A DNA stretch of 64,000 nucleotides from Chloroflexota bacterium (GTDB lineage: Bacteria; Chloroflexota; Anaerolineae; Anaerolineales; Anaerolineaceae). The stretch lies in the NCBI GenBank assembly GCA_023381565.1, contig JAMCRR010000096.1, forward strand, positions 125,942 through 189,941. Direction: 5' to 3'. The position numbers were made by a program, and so were the translations under genes. This document shows, piece by piece, positions 63,952 through 64,000 of the stretch; positions within the stretch are counted from its first letter, which is position 1; every line of letters starts with the position of its first letter. Under the pieces are notes generated by a model. It was not told the DNA's origin and searched no databases. It saw only the letters and a list, made by a program, of their open reading frames with translations.

Positions 63952-64000
63952 CTTGGTTAATTGGCAAACCTTAAATCCCCATGAGCAACCCAGTATCACA

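Overview
The window looks like chromosomal core DNA from a member of the Chloroflexota, most likely class Anaerolineae. The supporting signs are a ferredoxin-dependent 2-oxoacid oxidoreductase (fused gamma-alpha plus beta), type 2 isopentenyl-diphosphate isomerase beside a polyprenyl synthetase, a Tad/Flp pilus core with a receiver-ParA CpaE, polyphosphate glucokinase, and a MoxR-DUF58-DUF4129 cluster. This placement comes from gene content only. Genes are densely packed, usually with 4-20 bp overlaps. I see one tRNA, and no rRNA, insertion sequence, prophage or CRISPR array.

Layout. 1-5.96 kb (minus): two fluoride riboswitches. One leads into a small unknown ORF followed by a five-gene DUF4129/membrane/MoxR/DUF58/membrane operon. 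The other leads into an MFS transporter cut by the window edge. 6.0-9.7 kb (plus): a GntR regulator and korAB. 9.7-16.7 kb (minus): argF-rocD-pyk, an EamA permease, tRNA-Gly(CCC), and polyprenyl synthetase with fni. 16.8 kb: an acyl carrier protein. 17.2-21.1 kb (minus): sucCD, then an SPFH protein with a C-terminal excisionase-type HTH and its coiled partner. 21.2-28.9 kb (plus): a long, possibly structured leader, the Tad genes (cpaB, cpaE, cpaF, tadB, tadC), comF and hpf. 29.1-31.5 kb: folE facing folK-folB and a pteridine-reductase-like SDR. 31.6-34.7 kb: csoR-copZ-copA copper module. 34.7-38.4 kb: tkt-rpiB-tal. 38.4-42.3 kb (minus): methyltransferase, ROK sugar kinase, Nramp transporter, UspA. 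42.3-44.8 kb: ruvX, mltG, ppgK. 44.8-47.4 kb (minus): sod, ferredoxin, aspartase. 47.5 kb: EamA. 48.5-54.8 kb (minus): deaminase-CYTH fusion, glgA, glgC, malQ. 54.9-60.4 kb: cinA facing away from a glycosyltransferase-yraN-miaA-acyl-CoA synthetase operon. 60.4-64 kb (minus): ftsH, a HAD-DinB fusion and a Cys-rich protein.

How the genes fit together. Central carbon flow is well covered: pyruvate kinase, the non-oxidative pentose phosphate branch (tkt, rpiB, tal), 2-oxoacid:ferredoxin oxidoreductase, succinyl-CoA synthetase and aspartase. Glycogen synthesis and turnover are represented by glgC, glgA and malQ, with two ROK sugar kinases for hexose entry. Pterin/folate synthesis (folE, folB, folK and a PTR1/FolM-like reductase) and isoprenoid synthesis (fni, polyprenyl synthetase) form compact clusters. 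Copper (CsoR, CopZ, CopA), superoxide (SOD) and fluoride handling make up the stress layer.

The most unusual part is the fluoride section. Both aptamers keep the loop pseudoknot by compensatory base changes, and both overlap intrinsic terminators. Neither controls crcB or a CLC-F channel in view. Other points for follow-up are the amidohydrolase-CYTH fusion, the SPFH-HTH fusion, a CinA with a ruined amidase motif, the unexplained leader before the Tad genes, and the Cys-rich protein at the right edge.
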